This document shows positions 63,679-64,000 of a stretch of 64,000 bases of DNA, in pieces. The stretch spans positions 2,376,183 to 2,440,182 of the forward strand of contig NZ_CP032416.1 in NCBI RefSeq assembly GCF_003600355.1, written 5' to 3'. Made by a program: the position numbers and the translations under genes. Under the pieces are notes generated by a model. It worked only from the letters and a program-made list of their open reading frames with translations, ran no database searches and was not told where the DNA came from. The stretch's first letter is position 1; every line of letters begins with the position of its first letter. The DNA comes from Clostridium fermenticellae (GTDB lineage: Bacteria > Bacillota > Clostridia > Clostridiales > Clostridiaceae).

Positions 63679-64000
63679 CTAATTTTTCAAAAAAGTTCCT
63701 CTACTATCCTGTGTTACCAAATTTCTTTTCATAAGACCACCAAGTGCATTCTTAAAATAGTTTTTGCTCTCTTTAAAAACTTTTCTTATATCTTCAGGGG
63801 AACTTTTATCATTATACGGCATATAGCCATCATGTTTCTTTAAGTAATTTAGTATATCATCTTCAAGTGATTTTCTCTCATCTGACGCTTTTTTTCTAGG
63901 TGTCAATCCAAGTTTACCATCTTCATATACCTTCTTAACTCTAACTTTTAACTCATACCCTTCTTTCACATTTACAAATATCTCATTTTTCAATATTATT
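63679..64000 (-). CDS. CvfB-like S1 RNA-binding protein, 3' end only
   Basis: This frame is open to the right edge of the window; the TTG at 63993 is an internal codon, not a start. The visible 107 residues include VRVKKVYEDGKLGLTPRKKA and a winged-helix-like end (YLKKHDGYMPYNDKSSPEDIRKVFKESKNYFKNALGGLMKRNLV). This matches the C-terminal part of CvfB/YitL, an RNA-binding regulator with S1 domains. The S1 domains themselves lie outside the window. Confidence 0.8.
   Translation of the reverse strand, partial: IILKNEIFVNVKEGYELKVRVKKVYEDGKLGLTPRKKASDERKSLEDDILNYLKKHDGYMPYNDKSSPEDIRKVFKESKNYFKNALGGLMKRNLVTQDSRGTFLKN

Overview
The window is AT-rich chromosomal DNA from a Firmicute. Strong AGGAGG-type ribosome binding sites, AGA-dominated arginine codons, a CIRCE heat-shock operator, AddAB, SwrC-like RND efflux, YaaR and TPP and cobalamin riboswitches all point to an anaerobic Clostridium (Clostridium sensu stricto or a close relative). 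The species cannot be fixed from the sequence alone.

Layout. 1-6723 (minus strand) is a tetrapyrrole/cobalamin block: 5' end of hemB, cobA-hemD fusion, hemC, precorrin-2 dehydrogenase, cobD, cbiB and cbiP. 6769-13713 (minus) holds a NUDIX hydrolase, a MocR-type regulator, a membrane dipeptidase, and a wall-precursor trio (D-Ala-D-Ala ligase, a membrane-anchored MurF-like ligase, an alpha/beta hydrolase). 14299-17820 has htpG behind a perfect CIRCE operator, and an aminotransferase. 18162-22299 (plus) is a MarR-controlled heterodimeric ABC exporter. 24125-28360 (minus) has two genes of an amino-acid ABC importer and a thiamine salvage operon (thiD-thiM-thiE) under a TPP riboswitch. 28399-39906 has addA and addB unusually separated by a diguanylate cyclase, thrC and an NlpC/P60 hydrolase. 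40077-46038 has a DUF4397 protein, an MFS transporter, an intact insertion sequence with a 7-bp target duplication, luxS and an NfeD/SPFH pair. 46046-53195 has a TetR-associated RND pump and nadE. 58740-62385 has yaaR and a cobalamin-riboswitch-controlled cobalt ECF transporter (cbiMNQO), which fits with the cobalamin genes at the other end of the window. The end carries an MBL-fold protein and the 3' end of a cvfB-like gene.

The most unusual content is a set of non-coding repetitive elements. (i) Two long mosaics, 22307-24106 and 53199-58650, have matching inverted ends (consensus start TGCATATATTGCGTATTAA). Just inside each end lies a 230-244 nt near-perfect hairpin, and the interior is an array of short GC-rich hairpins. 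No transposase is encoded. (ii) The second mosaic encloses three genes (an unrecognised 266-aa protein, a MarR regulator and a DHA2 drug-efflux MFS) whose CGN-rich arginine codon use is unlike the surrounding genome, so it looks like acquired cargo. (iii) A related hairpin family (AAGCTTAACTTATG ends) occurs twice in full and twice as deletion derivatives. All full-length hairpins share or echo one apical sequence although their arms differ, and several element ends lie 1-7 nt after a stop codon. These look like non-autonomous palindromic mobile elements, or structured RNA elements, that can accumulate around passenger genes.
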